Assembly: GCA_017620155.1 (NCBI GenBank)
Contig: JAFZQY010000063.1
Coordinates: forward strand, 1 to 47,459
DNA: 47,459 bases
From: Lachnospiraceae bacterium
Lineage (GTDB): Bacteria > Bacillota > Clostridia > Lachnospirales > Lachnospiraceae
Direction: 5' to 3'
The notes under the pieces were generated by a model. The model had not been told where the DNA came from, searched no databases, and was given only the letters and a program-made list of their open reading frames with translations. Of the stretch, positions 17,081-24,915 are shown one piece after another (positions within the stretch are counted from its first letter, which is position 1; each line of letters begins with the position of its first letter). Made by a program: the position numbers and the translations under genes.

Positions 17081-17676
17081 GTCTTCAGATTGCTTACTAT
17101 GGAGTCTTTGAGCGGAGTGCTTAATGACTCGGCGACCGGGATCAGCCCTTCTATGGCGGCTGTATCACCGGCTTCGGAATATAAAGAAGCAAGAGTTTTA
17201 TAGGTGCTGCTCACATCGGTCTTAGTGGATACCGCGTATTCTAAGACCGTGCGGGCGGCTTCTTTTTCATTAAGATCCATGAGTGCGGCGGCCCACTTCT
17301 GAAGCGTGGAAGCAAGCAGAGTATATCTCTGGTCATACAGTGTCAACAGGGTGATATTCGGTGCTCCGTATTTAAGTTTTAGGTCAGTATTACTGATACC
17401 TGTCAGATTGACAATGGGAGACTTGGAGAGTTCGCCTATAGTGTCTATGCAGGATGCTATGTTATCATTATCGATGTGAAGTTCTGTCGGCAGCCGGTCC
17501 ATGGGTATGGTGATGTAATCCAGGCCATCCAGGGATTTGCGTCTGACGGAGTTGGCAGCCCGTTCTTTTTCCCAGAATGCGCGCTCTTCCTGCTCGTATT
17601 TGTTCTTAGTGCTTCGCACCGAGACGGCAACGATCAGGCAGAGGACCAGGAAGGTTGCCAAAATAATCAAGTTCAT
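17068..17676 (-). CDS. Membrane-anchored protein of unknown function with helical-repeat C-terminus
   Basis: 202 residues. One N-terminal transmembrane segment (about 3-20, ILATFLVLCLIVAVSV) is followed by a charged stretch. The C-terminal ~90 residues (RYTLLASTLQKWAAALMDLN, EKEAARTVLEYAVSTKTDVS, TYKTLASLYSEAGDTAAIEG) look like two or three TPR-type helix pairs, suggesting a protein-protein interaction role at the membrane. No family recognised. On its strand the start follows AGAAAGGATTATAG. It is divergent from the 36-residue peptide gene by 41 bp. Confidence 0.72.
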   Translation of the reverse strand: MNLIILATFLVLCLIVAVSVRSTKNKYEQEERAFWEKERAANSVRRKSLDGLDYITIPMDRLPTELHIDNDNIASCIDTIGELSKSPIVNLTGISNTDLKLKYGAPNITLLTLYDQRYTLLASTLQKWAAALMDLNEKEAARTVLEYAVSTKTDVSSTYKTLASLYSEAGDTAAIEGLIPVAESLSTPLKDSIVSNLKTYLD

Positions 17677-17717
17677 CTATAATCCTTTCTGAAAAAAAGT
17701 ATTACGCAGGAGAGATC

Positions 17718-17828
17718 ATGCAGGGTCAGAGTGGAAAAAAACGCCGCAGACAGATAGTAATTTCGATAATCGCCATCATCATCGTATTGATGATGGTCAT
17801 TCCGACGGTACTCACTCTCGTAGGTTAA
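17718..17828 (+). CDS. 36-residue single-span membrane peptide
   Basis: A short frame with ATG, a good binding site AGGAGA (17708-17713) and TAA. The peptide has a hydrophilic, strongly basic start (MQGQSGKKRRRQ) and one hydrophobic helix rich in Ile/Val/Met (IVISIIAIIIVLMM) ending PTVLTLVG. The positive-inside rule would put the N-terminus in the cytoplasm. It resembles the small basic one-helix peptides common in Firmicutes, but I cannot name a family. It sits 23 bp before the VanW gene, probably on the same transcript. Confidence 0.6.
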   Translation: MQGQSGKKRRRQIVISIIAIIIVLMMVIPTVLTLVG

Positions 17829-17851
17829 TCATAGCATATTTGGAGTAAGTG

Positions 17852-19336
17852 ATGCGTATCAATCATAAGCTGATATCGGGATTAATGGTTACATTGGCGG
17901 CAGGAATGCTCACATGTATCAATGCCCAGGCGGCACCGGGGTCGAATATCGAGACCGGTGTTTTTGTTGATGATATAGATCTTTCGGGATGCAGCCGGGA
18001 CGAGGCCGAGAAGACGGTCAAGACCAGAATTAACGAGTGGCGGGCATCTACAATAACGATCACGGATAATAAGGATTATTCCTTCACTTTTACGGGTGCC
18101 GATGTTGACTTTGGATGGGTCAATAAAAACGTCATCGATGAGGCGTTATCTCTCGGCAAATCCGGAGATATAGTTTCAAGATATATGCAGCTTGCGGACT
18201 TAAAGCGCGAGCCCAAGGTATACGATCTTGAGTATTCCTTGGATAACGAACTGCTTTCCAGCATCATAGCGGCGTGTGCAGAAGAGTATGATCAGGATGC
18301 GGTGAACGCATCAATGACACGAACCGGTGAAGGTTTCAGCATCACCGAGGGACAGTCAGGAAGAGCGATAGAGCAGGATACGGTGCTAGCGGGGCTTACC
18401 GACTATCTGTTAAATGAATGGGACGGAACCGATCTTACCTATGATCTGACTGTCGATGAATTGGAGCCCCTGGGAAGTTATGAGGAACTCTCCAAAGTAA
18501 CCGATGTTCTCGGCACTTTTACCACGAGCTACTCTACTTCGGGATCTTCAAGATCCGCCAACATAGCCAATGCATGCGGCCTGATAAACGGAACCACGGT
18601 CTATCCCGGAGAGGAGTTCTCCACTCTTGATAAGATCACTCCCTTCTCTGAGGCAAACGGATACTTCATGGCAGGCTCTTACTTAAACGGCCAGGTAGTG
18701 GACAGCCTGGGCGGCGGTATCTGTCAGGTATCAACGACATTGTACAATGCGGTCCTTCTTTCGGAACTTGAAGTCACCGAGAGACATTGCCACTCGATGA
18801 TCATCGGTTATGTTAAGCCCAGCATGGATGCGGCCATAGCAGAGTCTTCGGGCAAGAACTTCAGATTCGTAAACAACACGGAATATCCTATATATATAGA
18901 TGGACATACCAGCGCGGAGAAGCAGATCACTTTCACGATATACGGCGTGGAGTCAAGACCTTCATCGCATAAGGTGACTTACGAGAGCGAAGTCCTTGAG
19001 ACTCAGGTTCCCGAGACCGATGCGATATATGCCGATGCCGGACGTCCGGCCGGATACAGCTCCGGGATCCAGTCAGCGCATATCGGATATAAAGCGCGTC
19101 TGTGGAGAAATACTTATGAAAACGGAGTTCTGACAAGCCGCGATGAGGTGAACTCCAGTACATACAAGATGTCGCCCAGGAGCATTACGATCGGCGTAGC
19201 TACCGACAATCCCGATATCTATAACTACCTTATGGAGGCAGCGGCTTCGGGAAGTGCCGATACTGCCGCAGGTGCGGCAGCCCAGGCAGCAGCTTTGCTC
19301 AATCCCGCACCGCCGGAGGAAGCTCCCGCGCAGTAA
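17852..19336 (+). CDS. VanW/YoaR-type secreted cell-wall protein
   Basis: 494-residue exported protein: a signal peptide (about 1-27, ending INAQA-APGS), then a domain at ~35-200 like the peptidoglycan-binding-4 repeats of YoaR (GVFVDDIDLSGCSRDEAEK; SITEGQSGRAIEQ). The VanW domain spans ~215-390, with TFTTSYSTSGSSRSANIANA, YPGEEFSTLDKITPFSEANG, GGGICQVSTTLYNAVLLSEL and the conserved ERHCHSM segment. The C-terminus is an Ala/Pro-rich tail. Such proteins are associated with the envelope in Firmicutes; the exact activity is unknown and vancomycin resistance should not be assumed. The ATG is preferred to an immediately preceding GTG because TTGGAG sits 6 bp upstream of it. Confidence 0.88.
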   Translation: MRINHKLISGLMVTLAAGMLTCINAQAAPGSNIETGVFVDDIDLSGCSRDEAEKTVKTRINEWRASTITITDNKDYSFTFTGADVDFGWVNKNVIDEALSLGKSGDIVSRYMQLADLKREPKVYDLEYSLDNELLSSIIAACAEEYDQDAVNASMTRTGEGFSITEGQSGRAIEQDTVLAGLTDYLLNEWDGTDLTYDLTVDELEPLGSYEELSKVTDVLGTFTTSYSTSGSSRSANIANACGLINGTTVYPGEEFSTLDKITPFSEANGYFMAGSYLNGQVVDSLGGGICQVSTTLYNAVLLSELEVTERHCHSMIIGYVKPSMDAAIAESSGKNFRFVNNTEYPIYIDGHTSAEKQITFTIYGVESRPSSHKVTYESEVLETQVPETDAIYADAGRPAGYSSGIQSAHIGYKARLWRNTYENGVLTSRDEVNSSTYKMSPRSITIGVATDNPDIYNYLMEAAASGSADTAAGAAAQAAALLNPAPPEEAPAQ

Positions 19337-19338
19337 CG

Positions 19339-20409
19339 ATGAGAAACGGCTCTTTACCGTCAAATATATATGACAGGGCTGTATATAAGCCCATATATAA
19401 ATACAATAAAGACAGGGGTACGATCTGCGCGGCAGACTGTACCTCTTTGTGTTTCACTCCGGGGCCTGTTTCGGTCAGCGGAGAGGTTTCTGCTGATGAT
19501 CCTGCGGCAAAAGATGTGCTGGATGTCTTACTTATCAGGCTCATGAGTACCTGCGCGGTCTGCGGATCGGGACTGCCGCCTGCGGCTTTTTTTGATCTGA
19601 CGCTTCCTGTATCCGCGGAAGAAACAGAGCTCAGGACGATCATCGGCATGCTGATAGATATTTGCTCCGCTCTGGATGTGTCCATAGGAAAAACCACGGT
19701 TAGATCGTCTGAAGGAGTATCGATCCCGCAGATTTACATGACATCCTGCTTCGCTACAGCAGGATCAGTCCGTCCGGCAGCAGAACCTTCTGATAAGGAT
19801 AAAGACGAAAATGCGAATATGAAGGAAAACCTCGCGGGTGCCGGGATAGTAATGACCGGATATGCCGGGGCTTCAGGCAGCAGGATCCTGGCGGCGAGGA
19901 ACGAAGAGAGCCTAAAAAAGCATTTTAATGAGGCATATTTTGACAGGATGAGAAACATCCCTCTGGCGGGAAAAGATGAGATGAAGGCTTTTTGCGAGGT
20001 TTTCGGTGAGGCGGGGATAATCGATGAGCCTGCCCCATACATCCGGCCGGCAGGCGAGGGCGGCGTGTATGCTGCGCTGTGGGACTTAAGCGAGGATATG
20101 AACCAGGGCTTTGACGTACAGCTTAAGAGCATTCCGATCCTGCAGGAGACCGTGGAACTGTGCAACTTCCTGGATGCCGATCCTTACAAGATGTGCAGCG
20201 ACGGAGCTTTTCTTATCGTTACCAAGGATCCCGAAGGTCTGATGGGCCGATTTGCGGAGCGGAATATCGATTCTGCGCTCATTGGGTGCTTGACGAGGGA
20301 GCGCAGTCGTGCAATCATTAACAGAGATGAAATCAGGTGTCTGAACAGACCGGATATGGACGAGATCCTGCGTCTTAATATCTCGGGGACACACGCAGGG
20401 GGAAGATAA
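19339..20409 (+). CDS. HypE/PurM-like (AIR synthase-related) protein of unknown function
   Basis: 356 residues. The C-terminal half carries HypE/PurM wording: VMTGYAGASGSRILAAR (~172-188), then GEGGVYAALWDLSEDMN (~239-255), SIPILQETVELCNFLDADPY and GAFLIVTKDPEGL. The N-terminal half keeps only faint similarity, and the acidic nucleotide/metal-binding DxxAMG-type motif of HypE and PurM is absent, with a long acidic insert near 150-165. It may be a non-catalytic relative. There are no hydrogenase genes nearby; instead it abuts an Lrp regulator (0 bp gap) and an aminotransferase, suggesting an amino-acid-linked role. The binding site is weak, so translation is probably coupled to the VanW gene. 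Confidence 0.7.
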   Translation: MRNGSLPSNIYDRAVYKPIYKYNKDRGTICAADCTSLCFTPGPVSVSGEVSADDPAAKDVLDVLLIRLMSTCAVCGSGLPPAAFFDLTLPVSAEETELRTIIGMLIDICSALDVSIGKTTVRSSEGVSIPQIYMTSCFATAGSVRPAAEPSDKDKDENANMKENLAGAGIVMTGYAGASGSRILAARNEESLKKHFNEAYFDRMRNIPLAGKDEMKAFCEVFGEAGIIDEPAPYIRPAGEGGVYAALWDLSEDMNQGFDVQLKSIPILQETVELCNFLDADPYKMCSDGAFLIVTKDPEGLMGRFAERNIDSALIGCLTRERSRAIINRDEIRCLNRPDMDEILRLNISGTHAGGR

Positions 20410-20901
20410 ATGGAAAACATACGCGAAGCGATACTTACCACGATAGAAAAGAACAGCCGCATAGATATCGGCGAACTCGCCATCAGGCTCGGAATAGAGG
20501 AAGCAGAAGTTGCCAACACATTGGAAGACCTTGAGAAAGAAGGCATCATCTGCGGCTACCATACCATGATCGATTGGGACAAGACCTCTATCGAGAAGGT
20601 TTCCGCGCTTATCGAGGTGCGTGTAACGCCTCAGAGAGAGGAAGGCTTCGACCGTATCGCCGAGCGCATATATAATTACCCCGAGGTAACGAGCGTATAT
20701 CTGATCTCGGGAGGTTACGATCTGCTGATCTCGCTTGAGGGCAAGTCGCTTAAAGAGGTATCACAGTTCGTTTCCGAGAAACTCTCAACTCTCGATACCG
20801 TCATTTCCACGGCTACGCACTTTATTCTTAAGAGATACAAGGACCACGGTACCATCATGGATACCAAAACTCAGGATATCAGAGAGAAGGTGTCACCTTG
20901 A
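20410..20901 (+). CDS. Lrp/AsnC-family transcriptional regulator
   Basis: 163-residue DNA-binding regulator of amino-acid metabolism. N-terminal winged helix-turn-helix (RIDIGELAIRLGIEEAEVAN, then LEDLEKEGIICGYHTMIDWD) and C-terminal RAM/AsnC ligand-binding domain (ALIEVRVTPQREEGFDRIAE, EVTSVYLISGGYDLLISLEG). It starts directly after the HypE-like stop and its TGA overlaps the TTG of the aminotransferase gene, so the three genes form one unit. It may autoregulate that unit in response to an amino acid. The ligand is unknown. Confidence 0.9.
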   Translation: MENIREAILTTIEKNSRIDIGELAIRLGIEEAEVANTLEDLEKEGIICGYHTMIDWDKTSIEKVSALIEVRVTPQREEGFDRIAERIYNYPEVTSVYLISGGYDLLISLEGKSLKEVSQFVSEKLSTLDTVISTATHFILKRYKDHGTIMDTKTQDIREKVSP

Positions 20902-22061
20902 GAAACCCTCTGTCACAGACGATAGTCAATATCAAGCCTTCGGGTATCCGCAAGTTTTTTGACATAGTTGCGGAGATGAACGATCCCGAAGTCATCTCTC
21001 TCGGAGTGGGCGAGCCCGACTTTGATACGCCGTGGCATATCCGCGATGAGGGTATATATTCCCTTGAAAAAGGGCGTACTTTCTATACCTCGAATTCCGG
21101 TCTCATGGAACTCAGAAAAGAGATATGCAATTATCTGAACCGGAGATTCAATGTATCATATGAGCCCGCTAAGCAGGTCCTGATCACGGTCGGAGGTTCC
21201 GAGGCCATAGATATAGGCCTTCGTGCGCTCCTTGATCCCGGAGATGAAGTCATCATCCCCAAGCCCTGCTATGTTTCGTACGAGCCCTGTACGATCTTAG
21301 CCGGTGGCGTGCCCGTCAGCATCGACTTAAAAGCCGAGAACGAATTCCGTCTGACGGCCGCAGAACTTGAAGATGCGATCACCGACAAGACCAAGGTGGT
21401 TATCCTTCCGTTCCCCAACAACCCTACGGGCGCCATCATGGAAAGGAGCGACTTAGAGGCTGTTGCCGAGGTCATCAAAAAGCATGACCTGATAGTGATG
21501 TCGGATGAGATATATGCAGAGCTTACCTATAAGGATAAGCATGTTTCGATAGCCGAGATCCCCGGAATGAAGGAAAGGACCCTGCTCATCAACGGCTTCT
21601 CCAAGGCATATGCAATGACCGGATGGAGACTCGGATACGTATGCGGTCCCGAGGCCATACTCGAACAGATGACGAAGATACACCAGTTCGCGATCATGTG
21701 CGCCCCGACTACCAGCCAGTACGCAGCCATTGATGCATTGAAAAACGGCGATAATGACGTGGAAGAGATGAGAAACGCCTATGACCAGAGGCGCCGCTAT
21801 CTCGTTCATGAATTCAGGGATATAGGCATGGATTGCTTTGAGCCTTTCGGTGCTTTCTATGTATTCCCTTCCATACAGAGATTCAATATGACTTCCGACG
21901 AATTTGCCACCAGACTTCTTAAGGAGCAGAAACTCGCAGTGGTGCCCGGCACCGCATTCGGCGACTGCGGAGAAGGGTTCCTCAGGATATCCTATGCATA
22001 TTCCATAGAAAACCTGAAAAAGGCGATGGGCAGGATCCGCGAATTCGTTGCTACATTATGA
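20898..22061 (+). CDS. PLP-dependent class I/II aminotransferase (aspartate/aromatic type)
   Basis: 387-residue fold-type I aminotransferase. Landmarks are SLGVGEPDFDTPWHIRDEG, TVGGSEAIDIGLRALLDPGD (cofactor phosphate region), LPFPNNPTGAIM, MSDEIYAELTY (Asp/Tyr contacting PLP), NGFSKAYAMTGWRLGYV (Schiff-base Lys) and GEGFLRISYAYS (substrate carboxylate Arg). The start is a TTG with GAAGGTG just upstream; the N-terminus MRNPLSQTIVNIKPSGIRKF matches how these proteins begin and no ATG is available nearby. Substrate is undefined; members act on aspartate, aromatic or alanine-type amino acids. Translationally coupled to the Lrp gene. Confidence 0.92.
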   Translation: MRNPLSQTIVNIKPSGIRKFFDIVAEMNDPEVISLGVGEPDFDTPWHIRDEGIYSLEKGRTFYTSNSGLMELRKEICNYLNRRFNVSYEPAKQVLITVGGSEAIDIGLRALLDPGDEVIIPKPCYVSYEPCTILAGGVPVSIDLKAENEFRLTAAELEDAITDKTKVVILPFPNNPTGAIMERSDLEAVAEVIKKHDLIVMSDEIYAELTYKDKHVSIAEIPGMKERTLLINGFSKAYAMTGWRLGYVCGPEAILEQMTKIHQFAIMCAPTTSQYAAIDALKNGDNDVEEMRNAYDQRRRYLVHEFRDIGMDCFEPFGAFYVFPSIQRFNMTSDEFATRLLKEQKLAVVPGTAFGDCGEGFLRISYAYSIENLKKAMGRIREFVATL

Positions 22062-22099
22062 TCTTCTATATGATTTGATCCGCTATTCAGAGAGATAAG

Positions 22100-23506
22100 A
22101 TGAAACAGCTTGGTTTACAGGAATATATAACTACATCAGATGAGATCTCGGCGCTTTTGCAGGCGGCGAATGTCGGAAACGTGGCAGCCGAAAAGATGAC
22201 GCTCAAGGAGATGCTGCATTTCGAACTCCTTAAGTTCGCCGTATATCTGGCTGACGCCGACGGCGATATGGACGAAAGGGAAGTCAGCGTCATCCAGGAG
22301 TCTCTCGGCATAGAGAGCACGGTCGAGGAACTGGCTCAGATGAAGCGCAAGGAGGTCATTGCCGGACGTTTCGGCGAGAAGATCCCTTCGGTTCTTAAAT
22401 ATCCCGTGCTTGCCGATGCCGCTCACAAGATCAGTCCCGATCCTTATCGCGGCCAGAAGGCGATGGTCTTTTTTGATACGTTCAAGCTGTTCGGACAGAC
22501 CATACTCGCAGTCCACAAGGACGAAGCAAACGAATTCGAAGTATCGCGTTATACCGAATACATAGAACGGATGGAGAAATTCATCAAGAGTTATGGCATA
22601 TGGTATGCCGGCGATCAGAAGATATACAGACCCATAGAGCCGGCCATGGAAGAGACCGCCGAGTCCAAGGAGGAGCAGGCAGCCAAGCTCGAAGAACTTC
22701 TCTCGGAGTTCAACGGACTGACCGGTCTTGGCAGCGTTAAGCACCAGGTCAATTCCCTGGTCAACCTGATGCGCGTGCAGAAGATGAGGCAGGAACAGGG
22801 ACTGAAAGTCTCGGATGTCTCCAAGCATATGGTCTTCTCCGGCAATCCCGGTACAGGTAAGACTACGGTAGCCAGAATGCTGGCTGAGATATATAAGTAC
22901 TTGGGCGTGCTCTCCAAGGGACAGCTCGTCGAGGTTGACAGGGGCGGTCTCGTAAAAGGCTTCATCGGCCAGACCGCAACCAGAGTACAGGAAGTGGTGG
23001 ACGAAGCCTTAGGCGGGATCCTTTTCATCGACGAGGCCTATACTCTTACGGTCGGCAAGGGCGACGGCGACTTCGGACAGGAGGCCGTAGATACGCTCCT
23101 TAAATCCATGGAGGATCACCGTGACGAGCTTATCGTGATCGTTGCTGGTTACACCGACCTCATGGAGCAGTTCCTTAATTCCAACCCGGGTCTTAAGTCG
23201 AGATTCTCCAATTTCATATTCTTTGAGGACTATACAGCTGACGAGCTCATGGACATTCTGCATAAGAATCTGGAAAAGCAGGAATATGTCCTGTCCGAGG
23301 CTGCAGAGAAGAAGGCCCGCGAGATGATTGAGGAGAGGGTAAATAATAAGCCCGATAACTTCGCGAACGCTAGAGACGTTCGAAACTTCATGGAGCACGC
23401 AATCTCCGCACATGCATGCCGCGTCGTCGAGCTTGAAAACGTTGACTCCGATAAGGGGCTTCTCTCCACGCTCGAAGTCGAAGATCTACAGCCTTTTGAT
23501 TCATAA
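22100..23506 (+). CDS. TerB-like domain fused to SpoVK/CbbX-type AAA+ ATPase
   Basis: 468 residues. N-terminal ~60-150 looks like a TerB-type helical domain (FAVYLADADGDMDEREVSVI). The AAA+ domain is of the CbxX/SpoVK class: Walker A GNPGTGKTT (about 248-256), pore-loop region GQLVEVDRGGLVKGFIGQTA, Walker B ILFIDEAYTL (about 306-315), sensor 1 VIVAGYTDLMEQFLNSNPGL with arginine finger SRF, and a C-terminal lid containing NARDVRNFMEHAI. Such proteins are hexameric remodelling ATPases; the client here is unknown, and a sporulation role should not be assumed from the name. AGAGAGATAAG precedes the ATG. Confidence 0.88.
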   Translation: MKQLGLQEYITTSDEISALLQAANVGNVAAEKMTLKEMLHFELLKFAVYLADADGDMDEREVSVIQESLGIESTVEELAQMKRKEVIAGRFGEKIPSVLKYPVLADAAHKISPDPYRGQKAMVFFDTFKLFGQTILAVHKDEANEFEVSRYTEYIERMEKFIKSYGIWYAGDQKIYRPIEPAMEETAESKEEQAAKLEELLSEFNGLTGLGSVKHQVNSLVNLMRVQKMRQEQGLKVSDVSKHMVFSGNPGTGKTTVARMLAEIYKYLGVLSKGQLVEVDRGGLVKGFIGQTATRVQEVVDEALGGILFIDEAYTLTVGKGDGDFGQEAVDTLLKSMEDHRDELIVIVAGYTDLMEQFLNSNPGLKSRFSNFIFFEDYTADELMDILHKNLEKQEYVLSEAAEKKAREMIEERVNNKPDNFANARDVRNFMEHAISAHACRVVELENVDSDKGLLSTLEVEDLQPFDS

Positions 23507-23526
23507 CTCACCGGCAGCGCCGATTG

Positions 23527-23832
23527 ATGAGAGTAACATACGATACCGATCTAATCGAATATATGACGTCTCGCCATAAGGAGAACATCCTTGTGGAGGT
23601 CGCATCCAGCAATACGAGCGACTTCGATGTCACCGAACTGTATCTGAGGTTCATTCCCGATAAACACGCCGACAGACTGCTTAATTCCGGCAAAGGCTAT
23701 AGGGCGGAGAAAGCGCCCGTCGGCCGGCTGATCATTCCCCCTTATCATATGCATATCGCTGATGAAGTAAGAGTATATCTAAAATCATTTCTTTTTATAC
23801 ACTGGCTCAGGCAGGAGGGTTTCAAATTATGA
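23527..23832 (+). CDS. Small protein of unknown function upstream of deoC
   Basis: 101 residues, no signal peptide or clear membrane segment, no family recognised. The middle (VTELYLRFIPDKHADRLLNS) and end (HMHIADEVRVYLKSFLFIHW) suggest a compact alpha/beta fold. The start is set at ATG rather than the TTG one codon before; the binding site is weak. Its stop overlaps the deoC ATG by 4 bp, which together with good coding character supports it as a real gene that is translationally coupled to deoC. Confidence 0.62.
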   Translation: MRVTYDTDLIEYMTSRHKENILVEVASSNTSDFDVTELYLRFIPDKHADRLLNSGKGYRAEKAPVGRLIIPPYHMHIADEVRVYLKSFLFIHWLRQEGFKL

Positions 23833-24485
23833 CGATCGATACCGAAAAGATCTTAAGTGCCTGCGATCATACGCTGCTTAAGCAGGAAGCAGGCTTCGAT
23901 GACATCAAAAAGCTGATAGACGAGGCCGTAGAATACAAAACCGCTTCGGTGTGCATACCTCCCTGCTTCGTAAAAGATGCGGCAGAATATGCGGGCGGAC
24001 GCACGAAGATCTGTACCGTCATAGGTTTTCCCAACGGCTATCATACAACGGATGTAAAAGTATACGAGACGGAGCGTGCGGTAAAGGAAGGCGCCGATGA
24101 GATAGACATGGTCATCAACATCGGGATGCTGAAGAGCGGAAATGATGATTACGTGCTGGATGAGATCAACAGGATCAAGGCTGCCTGCGACGGACATCTT
24201 CTCAAGGTCATAGTCGAGACCTGTCTTCTCACCGAAGAAGAAAAGATCCGCATCTGCGATATCGTAAATAAGTCGGATGCCGATTATATCAAGACTTCTA
24301 CCGGCTTTTCCACGGGAGGCGCCACATTTGAGGACATTAAGCTCATGGCCGAGCATATGAACCCCGGTAAGGGGATCAAAGCCTCGGGCGGAATATCAAC
24401 GCTTGAAGATGCTCGGAAGTTTATGGATCTGGGTGCCACGCGCCTGGGAACCAGCAGGATAGTGAAGCTGGTTGGGCAGGGTTAA
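23829..24485 (+). CDS. deoC: Deoxyribose-phosphate aldolase
   Basis: Class I aldolase that splits 2-deoxyribose-5-phosphate to acetaldehyde and glyceraldehyde-3-phosphate in nucleoside breakdown. The 218-residue TIM barrel has CDHTLLKQ at the start, CTVIGFPNGYHTTDVKVYE, EIDMVINIGMLKSG (catalytic Asp region), VIVETCLLTEEEK, the Schiff-base Lys155 in YIKTSTGFSTGGAT, and the phosphate-binding KASGGISTLEDARKF. Length is normal. No other deoxynucleoside catabolic gene is adjacent. Confidence 0.95.
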   Translation: MTIDTEKILSACDHTLLKQEAGFDDIKKLIDEAVEYKTASVCIPPCFVKDAAEYAGGRTKICTVIGFPNGYHTTDVKVYETERAVKEGADEIDMVINIGMLKSGNDDYVLDEINRIKAACDGHLLKVIVETCLLTEEEKIRICDIVNKSDADYIKTSTGFSTGGATFEDIKLMAEHMNPGKGIKASGGISTLEDARKFMDLGATRLGTSRIVKLVGQG

Positions 24486-24495
24486 GAGGTTTCTT

Positions 24496-24915
24496 ATGGG
24501 GAAAAATAAGCAGCTTAAAATAGAACAGGAACTGGCTCAGGAGCGTACGGAACTTTCTTATGACCGTACAGGTCTGTCGATCCTGCGCACCAATCTGGCC
24601 TTTCAGAATACGAAGATGTCCATTGAACAGACGCATCTGTCTTTCTTAAGGACTATAGTGTCGCTTGTGGGAAGCGCGGCTACCGTTTACAAGGCACTGC
24701 CCGCGCTCGGAGTCTCAGGTGCATTCAGTACCATCCTTTCGTTGTTTCTTATGATCGCGGCCGTATTCTTCATCATCAAAGACCGTCTTACTTACCCGAA
24801 ATTAAAGGCCGAGCTGGAAGCCATGGAAAAACAGCGTGATGAGCTGATAGCGCATTCCAAAGCCGATCTTCCGGTCATATCGGAAAATCAGCCTGAACCG
24901 GGTAATGAAGAATGA
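24496..24915 (+). CDS. DUF202/YidH-like small membrane protein
   Basis: 139 residues. The N-terminal third is a run of similar short segments, ERTELSYDRTGLSILRTNLA then QTHLSFLRTIVSLVGSA, which match the LAxxRTxLAxxRTxLS wording of DUF202 proteins. Two hydrophobic segments follow (about 55-75 and 78-98), then a charged Lys/Glu-rich helix and an acidic tail. The ATG behind AAGAGGT was chosen over an upstream in-frame TTG inside deoC. It overlaps the MutS-like gene by 4 bp, so the two products are probably made together and may interact at the membrane; this is inference. Confidence 0.72.
   Translation: MGKNKQLKIEQELAQERTELSYDRTGLSILRTNLAFQNTKMSIEQTHLSFLRTIVSLVGSAATVYKALPALGVSGAFSTILSLFLMIAAVFFIIKDRLTYPKLKAELEAMEKQRDELIAHSKADLPVISENQPEPGNEE

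Noticed and set aside
17852-19336. Vancomycin-resistance interpretation of the VanW-domain gene
   Set aside because: No vanA/H/X-type or two-component vancomycin genes are nearby; VanW domains are widespread in Firmicutes envelope proteins.
22100-23506. Sporulation role for the SpoVK-like AAA+ protein
   Set aside because: The similarity is to the general CbxX/SpoVK ATPase class; no sporulation gene is in the window and the N-terminal TerB-like domain differs.
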